Source of the DNA: Clusia tigrina
Lineage: Eukaryota; Arthropoda; Insecta; Diptera; Clusiidae
Assembly (NCBI GenBank): GCA_920105625.2
Contig: OV050030.1
Span: 183,710,315-183,774,314, forward strand
Direction: 5' to 3'
DNA length: 64,000 bases
Made by a program: the position numbers and the translations under genes. The notes under the pieces are model-generated. The model was not told the DNA's origin and ran no database searches. It worked only from the letters and a program-made list of their open reading frames with translations. This document shows positions 24,000-34,316 of this stretch, piece after piece; the stretch's first letter is position 1; each line of letters starts with the position of its first letter.

Positions 24000-24706
24000 A
24001 AAGCAGCTTCCCCTTTCTGGATCGCTTGGAGTTCTAGGTTGTGTTTGTTGCTTTGCTTGAGGTGTATTTATTTTATATGGGTCCCCGCTTCAAGCCTCTA
24101 TCTCCGTCCGTTTTACAGTCGCTTTGAAAATATCCATGTGGTTGTCTATGCAAGCAGGGAGTTCCACCGAGGGTTGGCACAAGTCTTCATGAGAACTTGT
24201 ACTCAGAGCCAGGATAAGCGTTAGTCAGGATTGATGCTCAACTGAGCCTGTACCGCCAACTTAATGGTGACGCAACATCGAACGTACTTGAAGACCCGCC
24301 ACGGTTTTAACGGGACGGAGGCAGCTACAGCATTAGCCCGAAAGCCATTTCCACCCGATATCACTCTGGTGTATTGAGGTAACGGAATACTGCAGCTACC
24401 AGCCCAAGGCAGACAGTTCATATATGTTTTCAAATCGTTTTCCTAGGGGCATACCGCGTCAGTTTCCATTTACTTGTGTCTCCCACGATGCCATCTATGA
24501 ATGGATGGGGAGTACTTCTTTAGGACGTGCCTTGCTCGTCTTGTCACATGCGTTTCTCAGAGTTTGCAGACCTTTTTAGTCGCACTCTCCTCGCTTGCCG
24601 CTCTTGGTCGGGGACTACTTATTGGTTATTCGCAGCTAACCTTCTCTGGTAGGCCATTCACTATCCGCCACCTGTGACCCCCACGGTAGCCTGAGCTTAG
24701 CCCCGC
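24000..24706 (-). other. LINE A 5' untranslated region
   Basis: No coding frame is evident. Base composition is more GC-rich than the surrounding Polinton. It runs from the ORF1 start to the target duplication at 24707, so it should contain the internal promoter of the LINE. Confidence 0.6.
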
Positions 24707-24720
24707 ATGTTTTTCTAGTT

Positions 24721-25318
24721 GCTTATTTAATAATTCTAATACTATATCTTTAAAGAAAGTATCTGGTATGGTAATATTTTCATGTCGGTTTTTAAATACA
24801 TAACGTTCATGCGATTATTATATAACCCTTTCACTAAATACAAATCATTTTTTAATTGTGAACAACTGTTTTTTTTATGTTGATTGGTTCTCAAGTGATG
24901 ATACCATGATTTCGTTGATATCTTAAGCTTACATGTTTCACAATATTAATAACTGCAAGTTGGTCCTGTCTCATTAATATCATTATTTATAGATTTGTTT
25001 AAAGATGGTTGACCGATCGAAAGTTTTGTAGCATTATTATTTTCATTCTTATTATCCATATTCTCATGTTTATATTGTTGCTGTGTGATTATATGCAGCT
25101 TTTTATTTTGTGCTTCAATTAATTGCTGTTCTTGTTTCTTTATAAATGGTTTCTGTTGTTTAATTATTTCATATAATTGTTGATTTGTATGTTCTTTTCC
25201 TATATGATTTTTTGGTTTGTTAGAATGAATATTTCCTTGGTTATGTTTACGTAGAATATGTCTTTTCAAATTCCATTTTGAAAGCACATCCACAAAATTC
25301 ACAAAAAAATGTCTTCAT
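24721..25318 (-). pseudogene. polB: Polinton DNA polymerase B, N-terminal zinc-finger segment
   Basis: This is the start of polB. Its ATG is at 25318-25316 on the minus strand (MKTFFCEFC), opening a C2H2-type finger whose histidines lie in the neighbouring frame (LKRHILRKH near 25245-25270), so a frameshift sits near 25275. A Gln/Lys-rich linker follows (25240-24990). A second Cys-His unit, YCETCKLK followed by WYHHLRTNQHKK (24945-24875), lies after a stop. The LINE A insertion ends the segment at 24720. Zinc fingers before PolB may bind the terminal repeats; that is inference. A BEL element sits directly against the start codon. Confidence 0.75.
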
Positions 25319-25321
25319 ATT

Positions 25322-25941
25322 TGTTAATTGCATTAACAGTTGATGTGCAAACCTCATTGGGAGGTATGTAACATTCAAACTTTTAATGCATAACATCTTC
25401 TTTTGCATACAATTAGGCTTGTGCTAAGCAAACCTTGCCAGCTTAACGATGGAATTTGCATTGTTGACAAAAACTCCAATATATACTACATCAGCGAAGG
25501 CATTGCACTGGATGAAACATGATATCAAGTGCAATACGCTGAAAAACTCAATTCAAGGCCAGCTTGCAAATTTGTCAATAATGCACATTTCATGGTTATG
25601 CTGTCAATTCAATAATACCTAATATATATAGCCAAATTATATGTAATATATGTATATAGAAAAATGAATAAATACCCACGATTGGCACATCCAAAAGTCA
25701 GTCAATCAGTAAGAGTTAACTGTGAGTCTTTTCATTTTAATTTAACATTGATTGATTCTCCTTCTCCGACACCAAGGTATATGTGCCTGTTGTCAGACCC
25801 ACCATCAACTCGGTACAAGCACCGCTGTTGACATTAGGTCTTTTTTCAACGATACCAAGGTTTGCGTGCCTGGTAGCAACTTTATAATCAACTCGGTACA
25901 AGAACCGTTGTTGAAATTCAGCTGTTAAATTTAGTTTAACA
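25322..25941 (+). repeat. BEL left LTR
   Basis: Starts TGTTAATTGC and ends TTTAACA. Contains two similar segments with GGTACAAG...CCG (about 25806-25826 and 25892-25912). Confidence 0.93.
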
Positions 25942-26262
25942 TTTTAGTGACCCCGACATTTGCAACCTTCTGAGTATCAGACGGAAAGGATAACTGGTTC
26001 AAGTGCCAAGTATCCATCGATCCACTGATCATTGAAACATCCTTCAGTAGGCAGCAAACAGCTACCAACGTAGTATCCACATTCAACAATCAAGTCCTAA
26101 GCTAGTAACCTGCAGAAGACTTCAGACATTATCTACATCATCAAGCTGTCAAGTGTCCTGTAACCAGCAGACGACAACAATCAAGTCAGCATTAGCCGGT
26201 AACCAGCAGACGACAACAACGAATCCTGCACATAGCATTAAAAAACACGATACGTCATCATC

Positions 26263-27579
26263 ATGGGAATGGATGAACTATCATTGAGGCAAGATGAACT
26301 TGCACTGGCTCTACAAAAAGCTATAGCCAATTACAAGAAGGCGCCACAAGAGCGCAGAACAATAGATGTTATAACAACAAAAGCCAAGGAGCTGGATGAA
26401 TTGTGGGTACAGTTTGACAAACTCGACAATACCATCCGCGACCAACATGGCAAGGAAGTCGACCACCCATATTTCGTGAAGGATTTACACACTGCCATTC
26501 GCACGAAATACCGAGAAGCACGCGATGAGATGGACAGAGCAGTACAGGCCATCAAACGTCTCCAGGCAGCATCAACCTCAAAGGCTGCACCGGAGGTACT
26601 CAAAACAGTACGGTCGCCGCAGCCAGCCACCAGACAAAGCGAATCAAGCACCGTGATAGCTGCCCCCAGAAGTCCGTCAAGTCAGCTATGCTCACTAATT
26701 GACAAACAAAAGAAGTCAATAGACACAGCTAGCAAACTACTTAGCCAAGTGCTTAATAGTGTGACACAAGACACGTCGCACTATTATGCAATGCAGGCGA
26801 AGACAGTAGAAACGCGTTGGAAATCTGCCCAGGACCTGCAACAAAGGATCTGGTTATCTGATGAGCCCAGGTCATACGACTTTGCCCAGATTGAGCAAGT
26901 AATCACTGCCCAGATTGTGCAGCTTCAAGATATGGCTCGAGAATCAGCGGCATCAATTATGCAAGCCTCTCCAACAGCAGTCAACAGGCAAACAGCCAAT
27001 ATGACGACATCAGGTCTAAAACTTCCAAAGGTTGAACTACCAAAATTCGATGGCAGCTACCACAAGTGGAGGCAGTTCCACGATCTATTTATGGAGTCGG
27101 TCGACAAACAACCAATTCCAGCTTGCCAAAAGATGTGGTTCTTGAAGTCCAGTTTAACCGGTCAGGCGGAAGGACTAATTCGGCACTTCACAGCATCGGC
27201 AAATGATTACGAGGCTGCATGGGCGGTGGTCAAGGATCGATATGAAAACCCTCGGCTGCTGATAAACGCAACGTTAAGCAGACTGCTCTTCCAACCGACA
27301 ATCAACAACGATCAGGCATCAGCGATTATGTTCCTCCACGACACTACCAAGGAGTGCATCATGACTCTACAAGGTCTAGGAGTGAGCACCGACAGCTGGG
27401 ACTCCATTCTGCTGTACATATTAACCCAAAACCTGCACAAAACCACTCACGCATTATGGGAGCAATCCTTAAAACAGCCGAAGGAGATACCATCTGTAAA
27501 CGAATTCCTGAAATTCTATGAACTTAGATTCCAGTCATTGGAAGCTTTAGGAGGAAGACTCAACAAGGATGCGGCATAA
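26263..27579 (+). CDS. gag: BEL/Pao Gag
   Basis: An intact frame of 438 residues starting MGMDELSLRQDEL. The N-terminal half is helical and charged. The region from about residue 245 (LKLPKVELPKFDGSYHKW) to 400 is the DUF1759-type Gag core of BEL/Pao elements, with the usual block WFLKSSLTGQAE. It would form the particle shell. The leader 25942-26262 has no other gene and contains the primer-binding site and a repeated AACCAGCAGACGACAACAA motif (26162, 26201). The frame ends at 27579 just before the zinc knuckle region, which begins in another frame at 27619. Confidence 0.85.
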   Translation: MGMDELSLRQDELALALQKAIANYKKAPQERRTIDVITTKAKELDELWVQFDKLDNTIRDQHGKEVDHPYFVKDLHTAIRTKYREARDEMDRAVQAIKRLQAASTSKAAPEVLKTVRSPQPATRQSESSTVIAAPRSPSSQLCSLIDKQKKSIDTASKLLSQVLNSVTQDTSHYYAMQAKTVETRWKSAQDLQQRIWLSDEPRSYDFAQIEQVITAQIVQLQDMARESAASIMQASPTAVNRQTANMTTSGLKLPKVELPKFDGSYHKWRQFHDLFMESVDKQPIPACQKMWFLKSSLTGQAEGLIRHFTASANDYEAAWAVVKDRYENPRLLINATLSRLLFQPTINNDQASAIMFLHDTTKECIMTLQGLGVSTDSWDSILLYILTQNLHKTTHALWEQSLKQPKEIPSVNEFLKFYELRFQSLEALGGRLNKDAA

Positions 27580-27618
27580 CAAGGGCGACCAAGGGCCTAC
27601 CAGGAGTTAAGTGTTTCA

Positions 27619-30600
27619 GTGCCAACAGGTCCAGCATGCATCACATGCAACCAACATCATGCGCTATTTCAATGTCAAGATTTTCTCAAAATGACACCAA
27701 GTCAGCGGTTAAACACAGTCCAAAAAGCAAACTACTGTGTAAACTGTCTGAAAGGTGGGCACAATGCCAAATCTTGCTTGTCAGGCAACTGCACCAAATG
27801 CAATAGAAAACACAACACGTTGTTGCATCTAGAAGCACGGGAGCAGACCACAAGAGGAAGCCGATCAACAGCAATCAATTTAAAATCAACTACAACTCTG
27901 TCCAATACCGCAGTGGCATCAGCAGCCACCGACATCATGCCTACACATCGAAGCTGTTATGTCTAGTTGGGAACAGCTAAAATCAGAATAACAGCTGCGA
28001 ATGGACGATCGGGTGAATTTAGAGCCATTCTCGACTCAGGATCACAAATCAACATCGTCTCCGAGCGTGTCATTAAAATACTAGGCATATATCCAATCGA
28101 GGCTTCGTTGTGCATTGAAGGTATTGGGAATGCCCAAAGAAGAGCTACGCACCGCGCTAACATGAAACTGGAATCTCGAACAAGCAACTTTGCAGCCGAC
28201 TTCGAGGCATTTGTGATGCCAAGCATTGTTCCAACGCAACCAGCTCAGCAGCTAAACGTTACAAATGGCCGATTCCTAAGGGTGTCCAACTGGCTGATCC
28301 GGACTTTCATCAACCCGGAAAAATCGATGTTCTCTTGGGCGCAGAGCTGTATTACGACCTCATAGAAATGGGCCAAATCAAACTTTCCTCTGAGCTCCCA
28401 GTCATGCAAAACACAACGCTTGGTTGGGTGATAAGTGGAAAAATTGGCCAAAGCTCAACAAAAACAGCAACATGTGCAGTCTACACTGGTCAGGCGAATA
28501 GTTCCCTCAACGACACTCTTGAAAAATTCTGGCAACTTGAAGGATGTGACTCACCGAGCTGTAACTTTACAACCGCCGAGCGTTGCTGTGAAAAACATTT
28601 TCTGCAAAATTATCAACGTGATATCAATGGGCGCTTCATAGTGAAATTGCCGTTCCAAACCACTCCAAACCAACTGGGAGAATCGCGGAAGTTAGCTCTG
28701 CAATGGTTCATGACAATTGAACGAAAAATGATAAAGATTCCTGAATTCAAGGCCCAATATGTAGCCTTCATGCGAGAATACGAGAAGCTTGGTCATATGG
28801 AAGAGATTGATATAACTAGCATCAAGAGTTCCCACTACTGTCTTCCACATCATGCCGTTTTGAAGCCAGACAGCTCAACGACAAAGCTAAGAGTCGTATT
28901 CGATGCTTCAGCCAAAACATCAACCAATGTCTCTTTAAACAATCTTCTGGCAACAGGACCAACTATCCAGTAAGATGTGTTCACTATTCTTTTGCGTTTC
29001 CGGCTCCCTCGATTTGTCTTTACAGCCGACATTGAAAAGATGTATCGACAAGTGCGAGTAGATAAAGAGTCACCTACGGTACAACATCTGCACCATGTTT
29101 GGCTATCCGCACACTTCAGGCTCTGGCTGACGATCAAGCCAACAAATATCAACTAGGAGCAGAAGTCGTAAAATCCAATTTTTATGTCGATGATGTGTTG
29201 AGCGGATCTGATCATTTCTGAACTTCTGCGAAATACAGCGGCTACTTCGACTCATGCTTAGTTCCGCGGGTTTCAATTTACGGAAATGGTGCGCAAATCA
29301 CCCAAGGTTACTAGAAGAAATTCCACTCACGGACTGTGAAGTTAATATGGAATTCGGTGACACACTGGACGACAACATCAAAACAATGGGATTGATCGGG
29401 AGCCCTTTTAATGATGATTTTAAGGTCAAGGTTGGTGTAGTAGAATCCGGTAGGACAACAAAGCTTTCAGCCTTAGCAGATATTTCACGTATTTTCGATC
29501 CCCTTGGCTTCGTCGTGCCAGTTACGACCACATCAAAAGTATTCCTTCAACAACTATGGAAACTTAAAATAGACTGGAACACAGAACTTCCAGCACCACT
29601 TCACAAAACATGGCTAACCTTCAAAAAGGACTTGCAGAAGTTAGAAACCGTCAGTGTGCCACGCCACGTCTTCGGTCGCACAGTACCCAAGGACCCCCAA
29701 GTACACATTTTCGCTGACGCATCAGAACGTGCCTATGGAGCGGTAGCATACATGCGAACACAAGATTCCCAAAACCACGAGTAGCTCCAACAAAGCAAGT
29801 AACATTACCAAGACTGGAATTGTGAGCTGCTAAGGTCGCCGTGGAATTGATGCAGAAGCTCCATGAAAGCCCATTCTTCAAAAGCGTTACAACGCATTTT
29901 TGGTATGATTCCACAGCGGTGCTGGGATGGATAAATGCAGAATCAGCACACTACCACACATTCATGGCAAACCGAATTTCGGCTATTCAGCAAGCAACTA
30001 ATCCATAACAATGGCGTCACGTGCCGTCCCAACACAATCCCACAGATCTGGTATCAAGAGGCGTGACCGCAGCTAAATTGGTAGACAACCTGTTTTGGCT
30101 ATATGGACCTAAATTCCTGCACGGATCTATGACAATTTAACCACTTCAACCTCCGCGAGAACAATGTGCCTTGGAACTCAGGAGGCAGACGAGTGCAGCT
30201 CTAACACTCAATTCGAAAGAGACAACAACTTTCTGGGAAGAAATCAATCACAGGAACTCATTTCGACGCCTGCAAAGAATTGTAGCATATGTCATTCGGT
30301 ATGTGAAAGTATTAAGAAACAAGGTGTCCCACCCTTCAATAGCACCAACAGCTGAAGAAATGGAGGCATCATTGACATTGATTGTCAAGGGTACCCAAGG
30401 AAGAGCTTTTTACGATGACATTAAAAACTTAGAGCGTCACTCAACTGTCAATAACACTAGCGATGTCAGTAATTTGTCACCGTTTATTGATGACCAAGGT
30501 ATCCTAAGGGTTGGAGCACGGCTAGAAGCATCTAACTTGAGCTATGACGCAAAACATCCCATGTTGTTGCCATACAACGACCATATCTCCAGAATGATTC

Positions 30601-31593
30601 TCGTCATGATGCATGAGAATAATTTGCATTGTGGTCCACAAGGTTTGCTATCAGCGTCAAGGTAACGATTTTGGATAATAAAAGGAAAAATAATGGCCCG
30701 AAACGTTGTGCAAAATTGCGTGCGCTGCACTAGATCCAAGCCTAAGTTATTCACTCAAGTGATGGGAAATTTGCCAGCAACCAGAGTCACTCCAGCTCGC
30801 CCGTTTGTCCATAGTGGAGTGGATTATTGCGGACCATTTTGGGTGCACTATAAAATTCGTGGAAAGAAGCCACACAAGGCTTACATCGCAGTATTTTCCT
30901 GTTTCGCAACAAAGGCAGTTCACCTAGAGGTTGTAACCGAATTGACGACCGAAGCATTTATCGGAGCGCTGAAACGCTTCACGTCTCGCCGCGGACAGTG
31001 TGACACTATCTATTGTGACAACGCAACCAATTTCGTCGGCGCAAGTAACAATCTGAAGGAGCTAAACTATGTCATCTTCTCAAACACCTCACGAGAAAAT
31101 ATCACGAGATCATACAGCGACCGTGGAATAAACTTCAAAGAGCTCCACATTTTGGAGGCTTATGGGAAGCAGCTGTTAAATCCGCCAAGCATTTACTACT
31201 ACGAAGTGTATCGACGGCAATGCTGACCTACGAAGAACTCGAAACCATCGTCGTGGAGATCGAGGGAATTTTGAATTCTCGACCGCTTACCCCAATGTCA
31301 ACAATCCAGATGACATAACAGCGCTAACTCCGGGACACTTCTTGATAGGCGAACCGTTAACTTCACAGATAGATAGGAACATGTCAGAATCCAAGGTATC
31401 CCTACAAACTAGATGGAAATTGGTGACACACCTTAAATACGAGTTCTGGAAACGTTGGTCACACGAGTACCTTCACCAACTTCAGCAACGACACAAATGG
31501 AAGGGTCCAACTAGCACCATAGAGCCAAATACTATGGTAATTGTCAAAGAAGATAACTTACCAGTGCTCCAATGGCATCTAGGGCTTGCTTAA
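27619..31593 (+). pseudogene. pol: BEL/Pao Pol: knuckles, protease, RT, RNase H, integrase
   Basis: Domains in order. Cys-His knuckles at 27730-27830 (YCVNCLKGGHNAKSC). A retropepsin with LDSGSQINIVSE near 28030. Reverse transcriptase with KLRVVFDASAKT near 28885, motif A TADIEKMYRQV near 29020 and YVDDVLSG near 29182. An RNase H-like segment with VHIFADASERAYGAVAY near 29700. Integrase with CVRCTRSK near 30720, VDYCGPF near 30820 and CDNATNFVGA near 31015. TAG at 27964-27966, a deletion of roughly 200 bp between RT motifs A and C, and frameshifts after 28970, 29784, 30110, 30665 and 31120 make it inactive. The last frame ends LQWHLGLA, the usual BEL terminus. Confidence 0.88.
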
Positions 31594-31723
31594 CACAAGC
31601 CTAATTATATGCAAAAGATGTTAATTGCATTAACAGTTGAGGTGCAAACCTCATTGGGAGGTATGTAACATTCAAACTTTTAATGCATAACATCTTTTGC
31701 ATATAATTAGGCTTGTGTTAAGC
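31588..31723. repeat. 36-bp perfect inverted repeat across the 3' LTR edge
   Basis: 31588-31623 and 31688-31723 are exact complements with a 64-base loop. The first arm spans the end of pol and the first bases of the right LTR; the second lies inside that LTR. The left LTR has several differences from the arm and no partner. Confidence 0.88.
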
Positions 31724-32237
31724 AAACCTTGCCAGCTTAACGATGAAATTTGCATTGTTGACAAAAACTCCAATATATACTACATTAGCGAAGGTATTGC
31801 ACTGGATGAAACATGATATCAAGTGCAATACGCTGAAAAACTTAATTCAAGGCCAGCTTGCAAATTTGTCAATAATGCAGATTTCATGGTTATGCTGTCA
31901 ATTCAATAATACCTAATATGTATAGCCAAATTATATGTAATATATGTGTATATAGAAAAATTAATAAATACCCACGATTGGCACATCCAAAAGTCAGTCA
32001 ATCAGTAAGAGTTAACTGTGAGTCTTTCCATTTTAACTTAACATTGATTGATTCTCCTTCTCCGACACCAAGGTTTATGTGCCTGTTGTCAAACCCACCA
32101 TCAACTCGGTACAAGCACCGCTGTTGACATTAGGTCCTTTTTCAACGATACCAAGGTTTACGTGCCTGGTATCAACTTTATAATCAACTCGGTACAAGAA
32201 CCGTTGCTGAAATTCAGCTGTTAATTTTAGTTTAACA
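31619..32237 (+). repeat. BEL right LTR
   Basis: Matches 25322-25941 with a few substitutions and small indels. Followed by the target duplication ATATT at 32238-32242. Confidence 0.93.
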
Positions 32238-32272
32238 ATATTAATTGCATAAACACGTTACTAAATAAAAAC

Positions 32273-32298
32273 TGATATACGTGTCTCTCTTTTATATA
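32273..32298 (-). promoter_or_regulatory. TATA/Inr promoter of Polinton polB
   Basis: On the minus strand TATATAAAAG (32298-32289) is followed 25 bases later by the insect initiator ATCAGT with its A at 32273. The 5' leader would then run about 35 bases to the polB ATG, but the BEL element now lies between them. Confidence 0.6.
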
Positions 32299-32390
32299 GG
32301 AATAGGACATAATAATAAAATAATTCAAAAATTTAATGTTAAATACATTCATTGAACCTACATTTTAAAACAGTGATAACATAATTCTGC

Positions 32391-32530
32391 ATTTACACCA
32401 GAAATTTCTGGTTAATACAAATTATTTTTTTCCTAATATATTCTTATCTAACTAAAACCGAAAATTTCTGGTTAATACAAGTTATTTTTTTCCTAATATA
32501 TTCTTATCTAACTAAAACCGAAAATTTCTG
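32391..32530. repeat. 60-bp tandem repeat upstream of two promoters
   Basis: Two near-identical 60-bp units, 32401-32460 and 32461-32520 (two differences seen), plus a partial third (GAAAATTTCTGGTT). They lie between the polB promoter and the promoter of the next plus-strand gene. Confidence 0.9.
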
Positions 32531-32564
32531 GTTTTTCAAATGAATTTACTGGGACAAATTTTAA

Positions 32565-32592
32565 TATAAAAGACATGGTATAGAATGCATCA
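32565..32592 (+). promoter_or_regulatory. TATA/Inr promoter of the SSB-like gene
   Basis: TATAAAAG at 32565-32572 and an initiator TCACTCA with its A at 32592, a spacing of 27 bases. A 5' splice site follows at 32611. Confidence 0.6.
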
Positions 32593-32610
32593 CTCAACTT
32601 CAGCATTTTG

Positions 32611-32695
32611 GTGAGTATACTACTTTCGAGAAACAAAAATACAATAATTTTATACTTTTTAATTATATTTGAATTTTATTTATATATCCTTTCAG
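32611..32695 (+). other. Predicted 85-bp intron in the 5' leader
   Basis: GTGAGTATAC at the donor (32611) and a pyrimidine-rich TATATATCCTTTCAG at the acceptor (ending 32695). The first ATG after it is at 32704. The size suits a short insect intron. Confidence 0.5.
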
Positions 32696-32703
32696 AAAAA
32701 AAA

Positions 32704-33123
32704 ATGAAAATGGCTCCTACCCACAATACTTTTTTGCAGAAAAAACAAAAAATGACTTCTACTAACAATGCTTTTAAAGTTGTGAAAGAAGAATTCTTTG
32801 GTAAAAACCTCAAACCATCTTGGGGAATCAAGAATATAGTAATGGATAGTCCAATGAAGATATAAGGAATAGCATCAATTTCAACGAAATATGGACGACG
32901 AATGATAGCGGATTTAGAAGATATCGCATTGTTTCTACCTGAGCGATTTAATTCACGTAGTGAGAATGCGATAAATTACATTAATAACCCTCTTAACACT
33001 ATCTATATTGTGAAACGTATGCAGCAAGGAAAATATTGGTTAGACTTAGAAGAAGATCCAATTACGGAATTCTTAAATGCAAGTCCAGACGAGGAAAATA
33101 CTATATTTTCAAATTATAATTAA
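32704..33123 (+). pseudogene. Polinton gene: possible OB-fold ssDNA-binding protein
   Basis: A frame of 140 codons interrupted once by TAA at 32863-32865 and otherwise open. After a Lys/Thr-rich N-terminus, the segment TKYGRRMIADLEDIALFLPERFN, then YIVKRMQQGKYWLDL (33000-33050), has the strand pattern of OB-fold ssDNA-binding proteins. There a TK-x-G strand is followed by a FLP-x-R-F-like turn and a final hydrophobic strand. I could not search a database, so this is a hypothesis. An SSB would fit protein-primed, strand-displacement replication. The acidic C-terminus (EEDPITEFLNASPDEEN) resembles the acidic tails of SSBs. Promoter, leader intron and AATAAA-like signals after the stop make it a full gene unit. 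Confidence 0.45.
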
Positions 33124-33511
33124 AATATATTGAATAAATAAATGATAAAAATTAAAATAGCTTACTGTTTTTATTTCTGTCTAATAAGCAATATTAAAAA
33201 TTTTTATTTTATTCCACTCTAGCAGAAAATGAATAATATTACTTGTATATAGAATTTATTTCAGAATGAAACATGTTGAAAAAATGTTTATTATTTCTAT
33301 TTTTTATATATCTGCGAAGATTAGAAAAATTGAGTATAACAGTTTTATGTGAACATTTACATGTTATCACAAATATGGTTGTACGTCGTATGAATAATTT
33401 TTTCTAGCTAATGATTTACTCCTTATCACATATATGGCTGTATGGATTTTGCATATAAATACGAGTAATTCTTCTAGAATAATCATAAGGCACCAGCATA
33501 TTTTAAACAAT
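33124..33511. other. Polinton intergenic DNA with a TATA box
   Basis: AT-rich, no coding frame that I can support. AATAAATAAATGATAAAAA after 33130 looks like a polyadenylation region. TATAAATA at 33454-33461 lies about 58 bases before the ATG at 33512 and may drive the next gene. Confidence 0.4.
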
Positions 33512-33698
33512 ATGACGAAGCGGTCCAATTCGCGCCGAAGTTTTCTAAAGCGTGCTGGGATGCCACAGAGATGGAGGAACTCCTCCAGATGAGACTGCAA
33601 GAATTTCGATTCAATCCCAGCTAAGAAGCTGGGATAAATCTGAAGAAGGTGATGAAGACGATGGTCTTCATCTGCGACATTGGGAAATATTCCCTTGA
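33512..33698 (+). pseudogene. Polinton short basic/acidic protein
   Basis: A possible gene of about 62 residues. It starts MTKRSNSRRSFLKRAG (basic), and near 33585-33590 the frame changes. The next frame continues with an Asp/Glu-rich stretch (KSEEGDEDDG) and ends HWEIFP before TGA at 33696-33698. It is followed by AATAAAATAA. The composition change at the proposed frameshift, with no stop on either side, suggests one gene. I recognise no family and give it modest weight. Confidence 0.35.
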
Positions 33699-33822
33699 AT
33701 AAAATAATTATTTTTATTTTTTATATTTATATTTATATTTAAATTATTATTTTAAAATAAAATAAAAATTTTTTCCAAAAATTTGTTATCTTTTTATTTT
33801 AGGACATTATATACAGAAAAAT

Positions 33823-34301
33823 TTAGGTTAAATATTTTTTATAATTTTCTTTTGTATATGAGGATGCTGCTGTTGGTGTTTTTATTGTTGTTGTAGCTTT
33901 TGTTGGTCTTGCAGTGGGGTGCAAACTATTCTCTTCGAAGAGTTTTAAAAGATTTAAATCTTCATCAATGCTATGATGATTATAATACTTTCCAGCATAT
34001 AAATCGTCTATATCGCTAAATGGACATGATGTTGGAAATTTTTTGATGTTTTTTGTTCTGCTACCACTACTATACCTATAATGGTTATTGTCCCACCCTT
34101 CATTTCAAATCGAACATGTTGTCGTGTTGAAAATGTTAATTCAAGGGGTATTGTATATGGATGTGTTTCACCTCTTCGTATAGATAATAATAAACACTTA
34201 TATCCATCTTCTGGTGTGACAAACACTTCTAGCAAATTGTGTACTGCAACTATTTGTGCAATATTAAAATGCACTATGACAAATACAAAATTTAATGCTT
34301 T
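33823..34301 (-). pseudogene. Polinton gene with a possible nucleoplasmin-like fold
   Basis: Two minus-strand frames join near 34020-34030. The N-terminal part (34301-34008) reads NFVFVIVHFNIAQ, then TPEDGYKCLLLSIRRG, IPLELTFSTRQHVRFEM and GGTITIIGIVV. This pattern resembles the nucleoplasmin-like domain of insect FKBP39-type histone chaperones: hydrophobic strands, a Leu-x-Leu-x-Phe strand before a polar turn, and a closing Gly-x-hydrophobic-x-Gly strand. The second part (34024-33823) is a Thr/Ala/Lys-rich tail. No ATG is found; an AG before the open frame could be a splice acceptor. Family assignment is a hypothesis from pattern only. Chromatin assembly on Polinton DNA would be a plausible role. 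Confidence 0.35.
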
Positions 34302-34316
34302 GCTTTAATGTTTGAA

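Larger units (their letters stand above)
20016..24706 (-). mobile_element. LINE A (R1-clade type) inserted in polB
   Basis: A non-LTR retrotransposon of 4691 bp on the minus strand with a poly(A) tail (T run 20016-20049), a 14-bp target duplication and a long GC-richer 5' region (24000-24706). It seems full length at its 5' end. It has ORF1 with three zinc knuckles and ORF2 with an APE-type endonuclease and reverse transcriptase but no RNase H, as in the R1 clade. Compared with the related copies at 37283-40597 and 58962-62280, an internal deletion of about 540 bp at 20229-20230 has removed the C-terminal zinc motif. Confidence 0.9.
25322..32237 (+). mobile_element. BEL/Pao LTR retrotransposon at the polB start codon
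   Basis: A 6916-bp element with two LTRs of about 620 bp (25322-25941, 31619-32237) that are nearly identical, each starting TG and ending CA, and a 5-bp target duplication ATATT (25317-25321 and 32238-32242). The internal part encodes a BEL-type Gag and Pol. A primer-binding-like sequence with GTGACCCCGAC follows the left LTR at 25946. High LTR identity indicates a recent insertion, though pol carries several disruptions. Confidence 0.95.

Noticed and set aside
20117..24224. Many plus-strand ORFs (for example 23026-23448, 21536-21913)
   Set aside because: They lie opposite LINE A ORF1 and ORF2, whose motifs are clear on the minus strand. The same shadows recur opposite LINE B and C.
32391..32530. 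CRISPR-like repeat array
   Set aside because: The 60-bp units are directly tandem without spacers, in an insect transposon.
33367..33600. 77-codon minus-strand ORF with hydrophobic residues
   Set aside because: It overlaps the better supported plus-strand short gene, and I see no promoter, motif or conserved feature for it.
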